A stretch of DNA of 64,000 nt from Bacteroidales bacterium (GCA_017449525.1 JAFTFL010000018.1:124001-188000), one strand, 5' to 3'. Positions 54,170 through 63,630 are shown, numbered from the stretch's first letter. A program made the numbers and translations. The notes: generated by a model not told the origin, from the letters alone.

Positions 54170-54607
54170 ATGATGTTAGCAAAGAGAAACAGTTACATGA
54201 TGCCCTCACTGCTCAATGAGCTTTTAGACTGGAACAACTGGAATCAAGCCCCAACAAGTGAAGGAGCCGTATCGCCCAAGATGAACGTTAGTGAGTCGAA
54301 GACCGACTACCGTCTGGAGCTCTGCGTGCCGGGACTGAAGAAGGAAGACATCAACATCTCCATTGACACCGAGAACAATCTTGTCATCGAGATGAACAAG
54401 AAAGAGGAACATGAAGAGAAGGACGACCGCCACTATCTGCGCAGAGAGTTCTCTTCGACCCAGTTCAAACAGGTTCTCTCCCTGCCAGAGAATGTCAAAC
54501 GGGAGAACATCTCAGCCAAAGCAGCACATGGGGTGCTTACCGTAACCCTGCCGAAAGTAACCGAAGAAGAGAAGAAAGCCTTGGCTCAGACCATTCAAAT
54601 CGACTGA
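54170..54607 (+). CDS. Small heat shock protein, Hsp20/alpha-crystallin family
   Basis: The 145-residue chaperone holds unfolded proteins in an ATP-independent way. The alpha-crystallin domain covers about 37-135: VSESKTDYRLELCVPGLKKEDINISI, then RREFSSTQFKQVLSLPENV and AAHGVLTVTLPK. The N-terminal arm is short. A strong ribosome-binding site (AGGAG) lies 9 bp before the start. The usual C-terminal IxI is not obvious; the tail is QTIQID. Confidence 0.94.
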   Translation: MMLAKRNSYMMPSLLNELLDWNNWNQAPTSEGAVSPKMNVSESKTDYRLELCVPGLKKEDINISIDTENNLVIEMNKKEEHEEKDDRHYLRREFSSTQFKQVLSLPENVKRENISAKAAHGVLTVTLPKVTEEEKKALAQTIQID

Positions 54608-54631
54608 TGCTTCGCTTCGCAAGGCGCAATG

Positions 54632-54668
54632 CAAGAGGAGAGCCCACGTAGGTTCTCCTCTCTTTTTA
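54632..54668 (+). terminator. Terminator after hsp20
   Basis: GAGGAGAGCC pairs imperfectly with GGTTCTCCTC around a short loop and TTTTT follows, about 30 bp after the stop codon. Confidence 0.75.
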
Positions 54669-54732
54669 TTATCTCATGTCCAAAGATTATTCAATCAGCT
54701 TTCCAACTATTATTTATCAGCGAAAGTTCGCC

Positions 54733-56766
54733 TCACGCTAAGCCGCGGTTGCGGAGTAGCGCGTCGACCGAAGGCTCCCTCCCTCGAAAATCGCGGTAGA
54801 GTGCCATCAAATCCGTTGTATTCCCATGCTCCAGTATACGACGGAACCGCTGCGCCAACAACGGGTTGTACAGGTCGCCACTTTCACAGAAAGCCTCAAA
54901 GGCATCGGCATCGAGTATGGCCGTCCACGTGTAGCTGTAGTATCCTGCATCGTAACCCGTGGAGAAAATGTGCAGGAAGTACGGACTGCGATAACGCGAT
55001 ACTATCTGCGGTATCAGGCCAATCCGCTCCATTGCCTCGTCCTCAAACCGTGGCAAATCTACTGCCTTTGGGCTCACAAGGGTATGGAAATCCATGTCGA
55101 GCAGTGAGGCAGCCAGCAGTTCCGTGTTGGCAAAACCCTGTCCGTATGTAGTAGCGGCCTGCAACTTCTCTACGAGTGCGTCGGGTATGGCCTCGTCCGT
55201 GGCATAGTGCCGTGCATACTCTTTGAGCACATGCCGATGACGACACCAGTTTTCCATCAACTGCGAAGGCAGCTCAACGAAGTCGCGTGGCACGTTGGTC
55301 CCTGAGAGAGAACGGTATCGGCAGTTGCTTAGGATGCTGTGTAGTGCATGGCCAAACTCGTGGAAGAGTGTTTGTGCCTCGTCAAAACTGAGCAGCGACG
55401 GGCGGTCGGCCGCTGGACGGGTAAAGTTGCAGACCACTTGTATGACGGGCACATGGTTGCGCCCTTGTGCATCCACATATTGTTCTTCGAAGTTGGTCAT
55501 CCACGCGCCACTGCTTTTGCTCGCACGAGGAAAGAAGTCCATGTAAAGGACAGCCCTCACCCGTCCGTTCTCCACCACCTCATAGGCCTCAGCCTCCTTG
55601 TCGTAGGTTGGCAGGGCATCGTTGCGGCGAAAGTTGAGCCCGTAGAGCCTATTCGCTACCATAAAAGCCCCCTCGCGCACGCGCTCCAACGGGAAATAGG
55701 TGCGCAGTTGTTCCTCGTCTATGCTGTAGAGACGACGACGCAGTTGCTCGCTGTAGTAGCGCCAGTCGTATGGCTGCAATTCCTCCGTAGCAGGGAACTC
55801 CTCATGCAGCATATCACTGAGAGCCGCACACTCCTCCTTTGCTTTGCGTAGCGCGGGCTGCCACAGGCGGAGCAGACAGTTATACACAGCCTGGGGTGTG
55901 CGCGCCATACAGTCGTCCAGCACATAGGCTGCGTGGTTCTCGTAGCCCAACAGCTGCGCTCGTTCACGGCGCAAATTCACCAACTGGTCTATCACCAGCC
56001 TGTTGTCGTTCACTCCCGAGGTACATCGCAATGTGTATGCCTCCCACATCTGCCGACGCAGTTCGCGGTTGGCCACGTAGCACATAAACGGTTCCCAACT
56101 GGGCATCTGTAGGGTAAAGCGGTAGCTACCCTCGGCATCGCCTGCCTCTTGAGCCAACTGGACTGCGGCAGCGCACTGACTCTCGGGCAGTCCGCTCAGT
56201 TGCGCCCTGTCTACCACCAGTGCATACTCATTGGTAGCACGAAGCACGTTGTTGCCAAAGCGCAGTTCGAGCGAAGCGATTTGCTCATTCATCTCCCGCA
56301 AGCGTGCCTGCTTGTCGTTCGGAATGCCAGCTCCATGCCGCACGAACGACTTGTAGGTCTCTTCAAGCAACCGCTGCTGCTCGGGCTCAAGAGCCTCCTG
56401 CTGCCGACGCTCATACACCACCTTCACACGGGCAAAAAGCTCCGCATTGAGGCTGATGTCGTCGTGGTGAGCAGAGAGCAGCGGCGTAACCTCTTCGGCT
56501 ATGCGCTCCATCTCGTCGCTGTGGTTGCTCTCGGCCAAGTTGAAGAACACACCGCTCACACGTGCCAGCATGCCGCCGCTCCGCTCCAACGCCTCCACCG
56601 TATTGGCGAAGGTGGGTGGCACAGGGTTGGCCACAATAGCGGCGACCTCTGCTTTCTGACGGCGCATAGCCTCCTGAAAGGCGGGCATGTAGTGTTCGGT
56701 TCGGATAGCTTCAAAGTCGGGCACACCGTAGGGTGTGCTCCACTCTTCGTAGAACGGGTTTTGCAT
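54733..56766 (-). CDS. M3 family oligopeptidase (Dcp/OpdA-like)
   Basis: The 677-residue metallopeptidase carries the zinc motif TLFHEFGHALHS (HEFGH) with a downstream Glu, and YDAGYYSYTWTAILDADAF typical of M3A enzymes, preceded by the helical N-terminal half. No signal peptide is visible, so it is probably cytoplasmic and degrades short peptides, such as signal-peptide fragments. It follows the TlpA-like gene on the same strand after about 50 bp. Confidence 0.93.
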   Translation of the reverse strand: MQNPFYEEWSTPYGVPDFEAIRTEHYMPAFQEAMRRQKAEVAAIVANPVPPTFANTVEALERSGGMLARVSGVFFNLAESNHSDEMERIAEEVTPLLSAHHDDISLNAELFARVKVVYERRQQEALEPEQQRLLEETYKSFVRHGAGIPNDKQARLREMNEQIASLELRFGNNVLRATNEYALVVDRAQLSGLPESQCAAAVQLAQEAGDAEGSYRFTLQMPSWEPFMCYVANRELRRQMWEAYTLRCTSGVNDNRLVIDQLVNLRRERAQLLGYENHAAYVLDDCMARTPQAVYNCLLRLWQPALRKAKEECAALSDMLHEEFPATEELQPYDWRYYSEQLRRRLYSIDEEQLRTYFPLERVREGAFMVANRLYGLNFRRNDALPTYDKEAEAYEVVENGRVRAVLYMDFFPRASKSSGAWMTNFEEQYVDAQGRNHVPVIQVVCNFTRPAADRPSLLSFDEAQTLFHEFGHALHSILSNCRYRSLSGTNVPRDFVELPSQLMENWCRHRHVLKEYARHYATDEAIPDALVEKLQAATTYGQGFANTELLAASLLDMDFHTLVSPKAVDLPRFEDEAMERIGLIPQIVSRYRSPYFLHIFSTGYDAGYYSYTWTAILDADAFEAFCESGDLYNPLLAQRFRRILEHGNTTDLMALYRDFRGREPSVDALLRNRGLA

Positions 56767-56819
56767 AGTTACTGTATTATTGTATGGATCGACCTTGGCG
56801 TTACCAGCAGCCTGGCGCC

Positions 56820-58268
56820 TTATTCGTCAGCCTCTTCGCTCGACTTCAGTTGGGGTTCGAGTTCCTTGATGACGATGTCGAACGACGAAGCACTGAGTTT
56901 CTTAGCCAAAATCTTCTTCTCGCGGTCGAGCAGGTAGATTTGAGGAGTGGTCTCCACGTCGTACACATCGTGCCAGTCAATGTTAGCCTCGCCACCGTCC
57001 AGGTTTAGCCAATGAGGGTCGTTGAGGTTGTGCTTAGCAATGAAATCATACCACTTTTCGCGAGTTTTCTCATCGGGTTCGCTCAGGATGGTGAAGGCTG
57101 TAATGTCGCATTTGTCGCGGTATTCCTTGAACTTCGCAAAGAGTTGTGGTATCTCCACCTTGCAGTGGCCGCACGAGGGCGACCAGAAGACCAGCAGGGT
57201 GTACTTCGACGGGATGCTGTACATACTGTGGAACCGCTTCTCACGGTCACGCAGTACCAGCTCGGGAGCCTGCTTGCCCACGAGCAGTTTCGCCCACTTG
57301 TCGGCTCGACGCGTTTCGCTCTCAATGGTGGCAGGCGACGCCCAGAAGGCTTTGCCACTTGTGTAGTAGGTGTGCACCATGTGGACATAGACCGCATCAT
57401 AGCTCATCACCTTGCTCTGCAGATACTTCTCGGTGATGGTATGTACTAAGTACTGGTAGACTTCCTTCGCTGGCTCGGCGCGCGCTATCATTGCATCAAC
57501 GTAGTAGATGATGCTGTCTGGATGGGCATTGCGCAGGTTGCGATCGAGGTAGTCGGTCAACTTCTTCTGGAATATGGACTCAGGGGTGCGCAGTATGGCA
57601 TCGTTGTCCAGCGCCACATAGTCGAAATAGTGGAGGAGGTAATGGTGTAGTTGTTGGCCGAAGGTGAGGCTGTCTCCGTTGGCATCGACCGTTGGCACCG
57701 AGGGGGTGCGCCGCGCATTGAGCATGATGCCCAGCAGCGACTCGGGGTGCTTTTCTATCACATCAAGCGTAATGCTGTCCATCAGCCGCACCTGTTCACG
57801 ATAAAAGGCTTTGTACTCCTCCCCTTGGGGATCCATACGCTGCTTTGCGTCATTGAAGAGGTTGTAGAAGCTGCGATTGATGCGTTGATATGTAAAGAAG
57901 AGGTCGTTCTGTGGTGAGCCTTTCACCTTCATATTGCCCGTCCAGTCGGATTCGGCCGTATGGAAAGTGATGTTGAAATCCTCGTTGTACATCACCACCT
58001 CCACGTACCGGCCTTGCTGGTTGGTAAAGAAGTAGAGGCCCGGGCGCAGGTCGTAATTCTTCTTTTCGAACACGAACTGCCCCTTGCGGTTCACGTGGGC
58101 CGTGTCGATGGAGTAGGTCTTGCCGACAAAATAGGTACCGAAGTACATCACGCTGTCGTGCCCCCCATCGATGATGAGCGTCAGTTTATACCCCTTTTGT
58201 GGTGTGCGAGCCGCCATGAGCGACAGGGCTGCCACCACCAGTATGCAGAACGATGCAAATCTCTTCAT
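56820..58268 (-). CDS. TlpA-like thioredoxin protein with DUF4369/DUF5106-like N-terminus
   Basis: The 482-residue protein has a signal peptide (FASFCILVVAALSLMAA), an N-terminal strand-rich part resembling DUF4369 (YKLTLIIDGGHDSVMYFG), a helical middle (about 140-320, DUF5106-like), and a C-terminal thioredoxin fold with the redox pair in FWSPSCGHCKVEIPQLF and the cis-Pro in VETTPQIYLLD. It probably acts as a periplasmic thiol-disulfide protein; the substrate is unknown. The start at 58268 was chosen for its signal peptide. Confidence 0.9.
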   Translation of the reverse strand: MKRFASFCILVVAALSLMAARTPQKGYKLTLIIDGGHDSVMYFGTYFVGKTYSIDTAHVNRKGQFVFEKKNYDLRPGLYFFTNQQGRYVEVVMYNEDFNITFHTAESDWTGNMKVKGSPQNDLFFTYQRINRSFYNLFNDAKQRMDPQGEEYKAFYREQVRLMDSITLDVIEKHPESLLGIMLNARRTPSVPTVDANGDSLTFGQQLHHYLLHYFDYVALDNDAILRTPESIFQKKLTDYLDRNLRNAHPDSIIYYVDAMIARAEPAKEVYQYLVHTITEKYLQSKVMSYDAVYVHMVHTYYTSGKAFWASPATIESETRRADKWAKLLVGKQAPELVLRDREKRFHSMYSIPSKYTLLVFWSPSCGHCKVEIPQLFAKFKEYRDKCDITAFTILSEPDEKTREKWYDFIAKHNLNDPHWLNLDGGEANIDWHDVYDVETTPQIYLLDREKKILAKKLSASSFDIVIKELEPQLKSSEEADE

Positions 58269-58489
58269 ATCCTCGGTTGTTACAATTGGTTTCCATAACG
58301 CAGATAGCCCACCTATTCGTACATCGAGCCTAAAAAATAACGACTTTGGCATGTACTCCCTGCCTCGGGCTCACCTCTGTCCCTCGTCGTCAGCTCAAGG
58401 CCTGCGGTGCAGACGTGGCAAGTCTCCTTCGCCAGCCGCATCCGCCCGCTTTGTGCACACCTGTCCCCTCCCACAGGTGCCTCTCCCAA

Positions 58490-58593
58490 CTGCCGTACGA
58501 CACCTCCATTAAATGCCGTACAGCATCGTGCCCTATGTCGTACAGCATAGGCTGCTATGCTGTACGGCATGAGGCCTTCTGCCGTACGGCACC
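58490..58593 (-). repeat. 22-bp periodic palindromic repeat array C
   Basis: Five units start at 58490, 58513, 58535, 58557 and 58579, with steps of 23, 22, 22 and 22 bp. Copies read CTGCCGTACGACACC, ATGCCGTACAGCATC, ATGTCGTACAGCATA, ATGCTGTACGGCATG and CTGCCGTACGGCACC on the plus strand. It is the most regular of the three arrays, in the divergent gap between the TlpA-like and Omp28-like genes. Confidence 0.9.
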
Positions 58594-58634
58594 CGAACCG
58601 ATTTCACAATAATATCATTATCAGTACTATTACA

Positions 58635-58642
58635 CAAATATA
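58635..58642 (-). promoter_or_regulatory. Promoter-like box upstream of repeat array C
   Basis: TATATTTG on the minus strand lies about 45 bp before the first unit in that orientation. A transcript from it would cross array C towards the TlpA-like gene, for which no nearer box was found. Confidence 0.5.
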
Positions 58643-58764
58643 CCACACCCTCTTCTCCTCCACCCACCCTTCGGTAGGGCTAAAGCATGGCCACACGGCA
58701 CAACTCCTATCCCCACATGAAGGCCTGTATACGGGCAGATGCAGTGTATATAATAAAATTTCCG

Positions 58765-58772
58765 TATCTTTG
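58765..58772 (+). promoter_or_regulatory. -7 promoter box for the Omp28-like gene
   Basis: TATCTTTG, within CCGTATCTTTGCGC, lies 30 bp before the start at 58802. Confidence 0.7.
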
Positions 58773-58801
58773 CGCAGCAGAATACCTCAATATTCAAACA
58801 C

Positions 58802-60238
58802 ATGATGAAACACATTTTACTTCTTCTCCTGGCCGTCAGCCTAACCTTCGCCACGGCTGCACAGACCGATTCCAACCGCGCCGAGCTGAGCAAAATGACA
58901 GTGCCACAATACATAGAGCAGGGCAGCACTGGTGGGCGCGTATCGGTAACCATCACCAACACAGGCATCAAACAGCTTCTCTCGTTCTGCGTCCGCATTA
59001 CCATCGACGGGCAAGAGGGCAGTGGTCCTGTGCATGTAACAGGCTTGGACAGCCGCAACCTCACCAATGGCAAAGCCTATCGGTTCAGCATCGGTTACCC
59101 CTTGCCGTCGACCGACCTGGGCTACCACACGGCCGAGATAACGCTGACCAACATCAACGACAACGGAGACACGGCCTCCATCCTATCGCAACTCAGTGAG
59201 TCGTACTACGTTTACGACCCAGCTATCACTGTGCCGCGCACCACTCTCATTGAGCAATTCACCGGCTACTCGTGCCCCAACTGCCCTCCGGGCGAAGAGA
59301 GGATGAAGAATGCCACACGCACCTACAAGGACATCATCTGGATTACCCACCATGCAGGCTATGGCAATGACCCCCTCAATAGCACAGCCAGCCAAGCTGC
59401 CACGTTCTTCTTCAACAACGATGGCAGTACGTATGCACCAGCCTACATGTACAATCGCTACCAAGTAAATCAAAACAATCCAGGCCCCGTTACCCATGTA
59501 TACACCAGTCCGACCGACATCCGCGCCGAGATTAACGTAGCGCGTAACCTCCCCGCCTTCGTAACATTGGGCTTCACCGACGTGGCCTTCGACACCGCCA
59601 CCCGACACTACGTGGGCCACATCAGCGGACGTTTCCTCTCCATGGCGCCCTACACACGCTCCACCCGCGTGATGCTCTACCTCGTGGAGGACAGCATCAA
59701 CATGCGCCAAGCCGACAACTCGTCGGGCTCCGCCATTTGGATATCCCCCTACTACCACATGCGCACCGTGCGCGAAGCCCCATTCGGTACGTGGGGCAAG
59801 ACTTTTGCAGTGGACGAGGAGGGCTACTTCAACATTGCCTTTGACGAAGAGATGTCTGCCGACTACGACTACACCCAGTGCCGCCTTGTCGCATTCCTCT
59901 ACAAGTACCACTCCACCAATGCCAACGACTGCACCGTACTGCAAAGTGCCACCACTGGTAATCTGAACCACCCCAAGCTGAGCATTGACCGCGTGGGCAG
60001 CGACATCCATCTGGACTTCTACCCCAACCCCGCCACCACCGCCATTCATCTGCAAAGCGACGAAGGCATGACGCTCGTGCAACTGATAGACATGCGCGGA
60101 CGCGAAGTCATCCACAGCCGTCCGGCCGACGCCCTCAGCACCTCCATCAGCACCCACAACGTGGCGGCAGGCATCTACCTGCTGCGCATCACCACCGCCA
60201 CAGGCGTAACGACCAAGCGCATCACGGTAACCCACTAA
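58802..60238 (+). CDS. Omp28-like T9SS-secreted protein with a thioredoxin-type CxxC
   Basis: The 478-residue protein has a signal peptide (HILLLLLAVSLTFATAA before QTD), an Ig-like N-terminal domain (RVSVTITNTGIKQLLSF), an Omp28-like thioredoxin-fold domain starting LIEQFTGYSCPNCPPGEE (CPNC), and a type A T9SS sorting domain (LDFYPNPATTAIHL, GIYLLRITTATG). It should be surface-attached or released. The cysteine pair suggests redox or fold-stabilising use. A terminator follows after about 40 bp. Confidence 0.92.
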   Translation: MMKHILLLLLAVSLTFATAAQTDSNRAELSKMTVPQYIEQGSTGGRVSVTITNTGIKQLLSFCVRITIDGQEGSGPVHVTGLDSRNLTNGKAYRFSIGYPLPSTDLGYHTAEITLTNINDNGDTASILSQLSESYYVYDPAITVPRTTLIEQFTGYSCPNCPPGEERMKNATRTYKDIIWITHHAGYGNDPLNSTASQAATFFFNNDGSTYAPAYMYNRYQVNQNNPGPVTHVYTSPTDIRAEINVARNLPAFVTLGFTDVAFDTATRHYVGHISGRFLSMAPYTRSTRVMLYLVEDSINMRQADNSSGSAIWISPYYHMRTVREAPFGTWGKTFAVDEEGYFNIAFDEEMSADYDYTQCRLVAFLYKYHSTNANDCTVLQSATTGNLNHPKLSIDRVGSDIHLDFYPNPATTAIHLQSDEGMTLVQLIDMRGREVIHSRPADALSTSISTHNVAAGIYLLRITTATGVTTKRITVTH

Positions 60239-60280
60239 AAGTGCCGAACCGCCCACGGCACGCACCGCAGCCATACAAAT

Positions 60281-60326
60281 AGCGAGGGGGCATACATCGG
60301 CCGATGCACGCCCCCTCGCTGTTTTT
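60281..60326 (+). terminator. Terminator after the Omp28-like gene
   Basis: AGCGAGGGGGC pairs with GCCCCCTCGCT around an inner CATCGG/CCGATG helix, followed by TTTTT. Confidence 0.9.
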
Positions 60327-60340
60327 CACCATACCGTACG

Positions 60341-61564
60341 CTACCGCAACTTTCGCAGCCGAGCCCAATCTACCAGAGAGCCCACTGCCAGCAGCAATCC
60401 TGCTGCCGTTATCATCTGCAGCCGATAGGTGAACCACGCATGCTCGTAGCTGTGGTCGGCCACTACCCAATACCACACGTAGGGCATCACCGACACCACA
60501 AGCTGCAGCACCGCAGTCGGCCACCCCTCACGCCGAAAACGCCAGATGGCCAGCCCCACCAGCACTACCAGCAGCACCGTAATCAATCCCAGCGGCAGCA
60601 GTTCGGCATTGGCCGCCACCGCGTCGAACCGCGAGAAGTCGGGCATAGTGGAGGCACGGTAGCCCACTGCCGAGGAGGCATCGGACACCACGTGGTGGCG
60701 CGTCGTGGCCGAAGCCAAGAGCCATTTACTCACCCAGGTACCCCCATAGGCAGCGCACCACAACAGGCCGCACCTCGCTATCTGTCGCAGCCCACGCCGA
60801 AGCACTTGCTGCGACTCGCGACCCTCCTTCAGCACCACGACCAACAGGGGTAGCCCCAACGTCAGCAGGGGAATAGTCAGCAGGTCGAAGAACGCCGTCA
60901 ACGCACCCAACACAAAGAAGACCTCCTCTGCAGGACGTCCAACTTCGGCTCGTTGGCACACCGCCATCACGCCGCACAGGGCTATCCATAGCACTGGCAC
61001 AAACTGAATGGAGAACTCCATCACAAAGAGGTACATCACTGCGAGCCCCACGGTCATCAGCACCGCCACCCATTCTCCGAACGTCCTGCGCAAAGCCAAC
61101 GCCATCAGCAGGAGCAACAACATGGAAACGACGTAAAAGAGGTGTCGGAGCGTCTTGTAGGAAGCCAGCAACAGCAGGTAGCGCATTAGGAATGTGTTTC
61201 CATGCCAGTAGCGTGGATAAGCGACGGTGCCATGCGGCACACCATCAACCACCTTCCTAAGCAACAGTGTCTGCGCATCCATACTGGAAAACCTTACGGG
61301 TGCCATCATCGACAGCCACAGACTGTCGCTGCTACAAAACCAGGCCTGCTGCAGGATGAGGGCATCGGTGAAGTTGTCCATGATGGTCTGCTTCTGCGGC
61401 ATGACAGCGCGCGGATAGTCGTCCATCAAATCGCCGTATGCCACAGAACGGGCTATATTCTTGTGAACAACACGATTGGGAAGCAAACAGGACACACCTG
61501 CAAAGAGCAGGAAGCCTGCTATCATAGCCACGAAGAGGAACAGGTAGTGGCGCAGTGTCTTCAT
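60341..61564 (-). CDS. Polytopic membrane protein of unknown function
   Basis: The 407-residue protein has about ten hydrophobic segments, starting with one at 6-28 (LFLFVAMIAGFLLFAGVSCLL), then an external loop with PRYWHGNTFLMRYLLLL. This resembles GT-C type membrane proteins, but no acidic motif typical of those enzymes is clear. It overlaps the end of the glycosyltransferase gene by 4 bp (ATGA), so the two probably act together in surface-glycan or lipid-linked sugar work. Confidence 0.8.
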   Translation of the reverse strand: MKTLRHYLFLFVAMIAGFLLFAGVSCLLPNRVVHKNIARSVAYGDLMDDYPRAVMPQKQTIMDNFTDALILQQAWFCSSDSLWLSMMAPVRFSSMDAQTLLLRKVVDGVPHGTVAYPRYWHGNTFLMRYLLLLASYKTLRHLFYVVSMLLLLLMALALRRTFGEWVAVLMTVGLAVMYLFVMEFSIQFVPVLWIALCGVMAVCQRAEVGRPAEEVFFVLGALTAFFDLLTIPLLTLGLPLLVVVLKEGRESQQVLRRGLRQIARCGLLWCAAYGGTWVSKWLLASATTRHHVVSDASSAVGYRASTMPDFSRFDAVAANAELLPLGLITVLLVVLVGLAIWRFRREGWPTAVLQLVVSVMPYVWYWVVADHSYEHAWFTYRLQMITAAGLLLAVGSLVDWARLRKLR

Positions 61565-62508
61565 GGGCGAGTCCTTTCGTCCTGCTGCTCAAAGCGAATG
61601 CGCTGCAGCTCATATTGCCTGCGGTCTTTGCTCACCATCACATCGAGACAGAGCCCCGTAAACAACGACTGCAGGGCTGCCAGACCACAAAAGAGCGACA
61701 CAAACAGTGTGGGAAAACGCGGCACCAGCCCCGTATGGAAATACTCAACAAGTACGGGCGTAAGGAATGCCACCATGGCCACAAACAGCAGTGCCGCAAG
61801 CCATCCGAAGAAACGCATGGGGCGATACTCCTTGAACAACGACGCTATGGTGCGCAGCACCCGCAGTCCATCGCTGAAGGTATTGAGCTTGGATTGGCTG
61901 CCAGCTGGGCGATCGGTGTAGACCACTGGTACTTCCTGTAGGAGGAAACGCTTGTCGAGCGCATGCACCGTCATTTCGGTCTCAATCTCAAAAGCCGACG
62001 ACATGACGGGAAATAGTTTGACGAAGGGACGGCTGAACGCCCGGTAGCCCGTCATAATGTCGTGGATGTCGGTATGCCACAGCCTGCAAATCAAGCTACG
62101 CACCAGTCGGTTGCCGAAGCCGTGAAAGGGGCGCTTGTTCTCCTCGAAATAGGTAGACGAGAGGCGGTCGCCAACCACCATATCCACGCCGTGCTGCAGC
62201 ACCAACTCCACCATGCGTGGCGCATCGGCCGCCGGGTAGGTGGCATCGCCATCGACAAGCACAAAGCAGTCGGCCTCCACCTCACGGAACATGCGGCGGA
62301 TGACGTTGCCTTTGCCCTGCAACGGCTCGCTGCGGACGATGGCACCCGCCTCACGTGCCAACTCGGCCGTGTTGTCGGTAGAACAATTGTCGTACACATA
62401 GATGTCGGCTTGCGGTAGGGCCTGCCTAAAATCGGCCACCACCGCAGCTACCGTAGCTGCCTCGTTGTAACAAGGAATCAGCACGGCAACTCGATTGGAA
62501 GAGAACAT
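61561..62508 (-). CDS. Family 2 glycosyltransferase, DPM1-like
   Basis: The 315-residue enzyme has the GT2 start VAVLIPCYNEAATVAAVV, VYDNCSTDNTAELA, the DxD-type VLVDGDATYP, and GYRAFSRPFVKLFP. Two C-terminal membrane segments follow (about 232-252 and 265-290). This is the polyprenyl-phosphate mannose/glucose synthase type. It probably loads sugar onto undecaprenyl phosphate for the neighbouring membrane protein. Confidence 0.92.
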   Translation of the reverse strand: MFSSNRVAVLIPCYNEAATVAAVVADFRQALPQADIYVYDNCSTDNTAELAREAGAIVRSEPLQGKGNVIRRMFREVEADCFVLVDGDATYPAADAPRMVELVLQHGVDMVVGDRLSSTYFEENKRPFHGFGNRLVRSLICRLWHTDIHDIMTGYRAFSRPFVKLFPVMSSAFEIETEMTVHALDKRFLLQEVPVVYTDRPAGSQSKLNTFSDGLRVLRTIASLFKEYRPMRFFGWLAALLFVAMVAFLTPVLVEYFHTGLVPRFPTLFVSLFCGLAALQSLFTGLCLDVMVSKDRRQYELQRIRFEQQDERTRP

Positions 62509-62604
62509 CAGGGGAAGTTTTTATGAGGAAACGAGGCTGCACCGCAGTGCAACATTCACACCGCGCCCACCACTCGAACCGAGCGGCAGACGCAGGGGAA
62601 AAAC

Positions 62605-63366
62605 TCAATCGGTGTAGTAGGTCAGGGTACGCTCCACTACTTTGAATAGTTCTGCACCCGAGGAAGTGATGTGGTAAACGTATTGGCGAGTCCAGTTGCG
62701 GTACTCGTCAAACTCATAGGTAAACACAAGGTGCTGATGCAACGACTCAAGGTGATAAGTACATTGGTCAATGAGGTTGCCCTCCGTGTCGTAACGCATC
62801 CGCTCTGTAAAGCGATAGGAATCTTCGGCAGACTCGAAGTGGTCAATCTCGATACAATTACCATATCGGTCGTAGCGGTGATCGGTGCGATAGACCACAT
62901 TCTTGTCGGCATCGTATACCAGATGTTGCACCATATTGCAATCGTCGTCGTAGAAAGACTCTTCCATAAAACTGGTAGAGTCCATCACGCCAAAGACATC
63001 GGCCGTGATGGCGTGGCGGCGCAAGTCGCGCATGTAAGAGGTCTCTAAAATCAACTGTTCGGTAGAAAGCTGGATTCTGACGTCGCGGCTGAGCAATCCC
63101 ATACTGTCGTACTTGTAATCCACTCGGACAGTAGGGTTATAGAACGTGTCAAACACCACTATATGATCAAAGTTGCCGACCCCATTGAACACGTATTCGC
63201 ACGGGGTACCGTTGATGTGGCCATGAAGTCCACGAGTGGTTTCGCGCATGGAGTGTACATAACCACGTAGGTTAAGCGTATGCCCGTCGTTGTAGCACGG
63301 TTGGGCAAAGAGTGAAATTAATGAAGAGGAAATAGTAAACAACAGCAGCAGAAGATGTTTTCTCAT
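62605..63366 (-). CDS. Secreted protein with YD-repeat-like strands
   Basis: The 253-residue protein has a signal peptide (LLLLLFTISSSLISLFA before QPC) and a series of short strand pairs: VDYKYDSMGLLSRDVRIQL, YRTDHRYDRYGNCIEIDHF, RFTERMRYDTEGNLIDQCTY and FTYEFDEYRNWTRQYVY. This resembles RHS/YD-repeat-type chains that lie alone in Bacteroidota. The function is unknown. The start at 63366 was chosen for the signal peptide. Confidence 0.85.
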   Translation of the reverse strand: MRKHLLLLLFTISSSLISLFAQPCYNDGHTLNLRGYVHSMRETTRGLHGHINGTPCEYVFNGVGNFDHIVVFDTFYNPTVRVDYKYDSMGLLSRDVRIQLSTEQLILETSYMRDLRRHAITADVFGVMDSTSFMEESFYDDDCNMVQHLVYDADKNVVYRTDHRYDRYGNCIEIDHFESAEDSYRFTERMRYDTEGNLIDQCTYHLESLHQHLVFTYEFDEYRNWTRQYVYHITSSGAELFKVVERTLTYYTD

Positions 63367-63391
63367 AGTTGCATTCTCCGTATTGAAGGCG

Positions 63392-63399
63392 CAAAGATA
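63392..63399 (-). promoter_or_regulatory. -7 promoter box for the YD-repeat-like protein gene
   Basis: TATCTTTG on the minus strand matches TANNTTTG about 26 bp before the start at 63366. Confidence 0.7.
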
Positions 63400-63538
63400 C
63401 GGAGAATATTCCGTTCTGCCAACACCCACACGCAGTTGGGCGACACACGACGACCGCATCAACGAGCAGGAAGCGAGCGAAGGGGACTCTGCATACCGAC
63501 CATCCACCCTGATGCGCACCACGTTGGAGAAAAAGGCG

Positions 63539-63546
63539 TACCTTTG
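63539..63546 (+). promoter_or_regulatory. -7 promoter box for radA
   Basis: TACCTTTG, within GGCGTACCTTTGCAG, lies 85 bp before the radA start. Confidence 0.65.
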
Positions 63547-63630
63547 CAGAGGTGAGCAGGCGACGTGATGCGACCCATGCCGCACACAACCTACTGTACA
63601 CAAGAACCAAAAGCAGCGATTATAATCATC

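Larger units (their letters stand above)
58269..58801. other. Divergent spacer containing repeat array C
   Basis: Besides array C at 58490-58593, it holds a plus-strand -7 box at 58765-58772 and a minus-strand box TATATTTG at 58635-58642. The remainder shows no coding frame or RNA that I recognise. Confidence 0.55.

Noticed and set aside
58490..58593. CRISPR array
   Set aside because: The units are only about 15 bp, the spacers are 7-8 bp and partly conserved themselves (RAGGRCG), and no cas genes are present.
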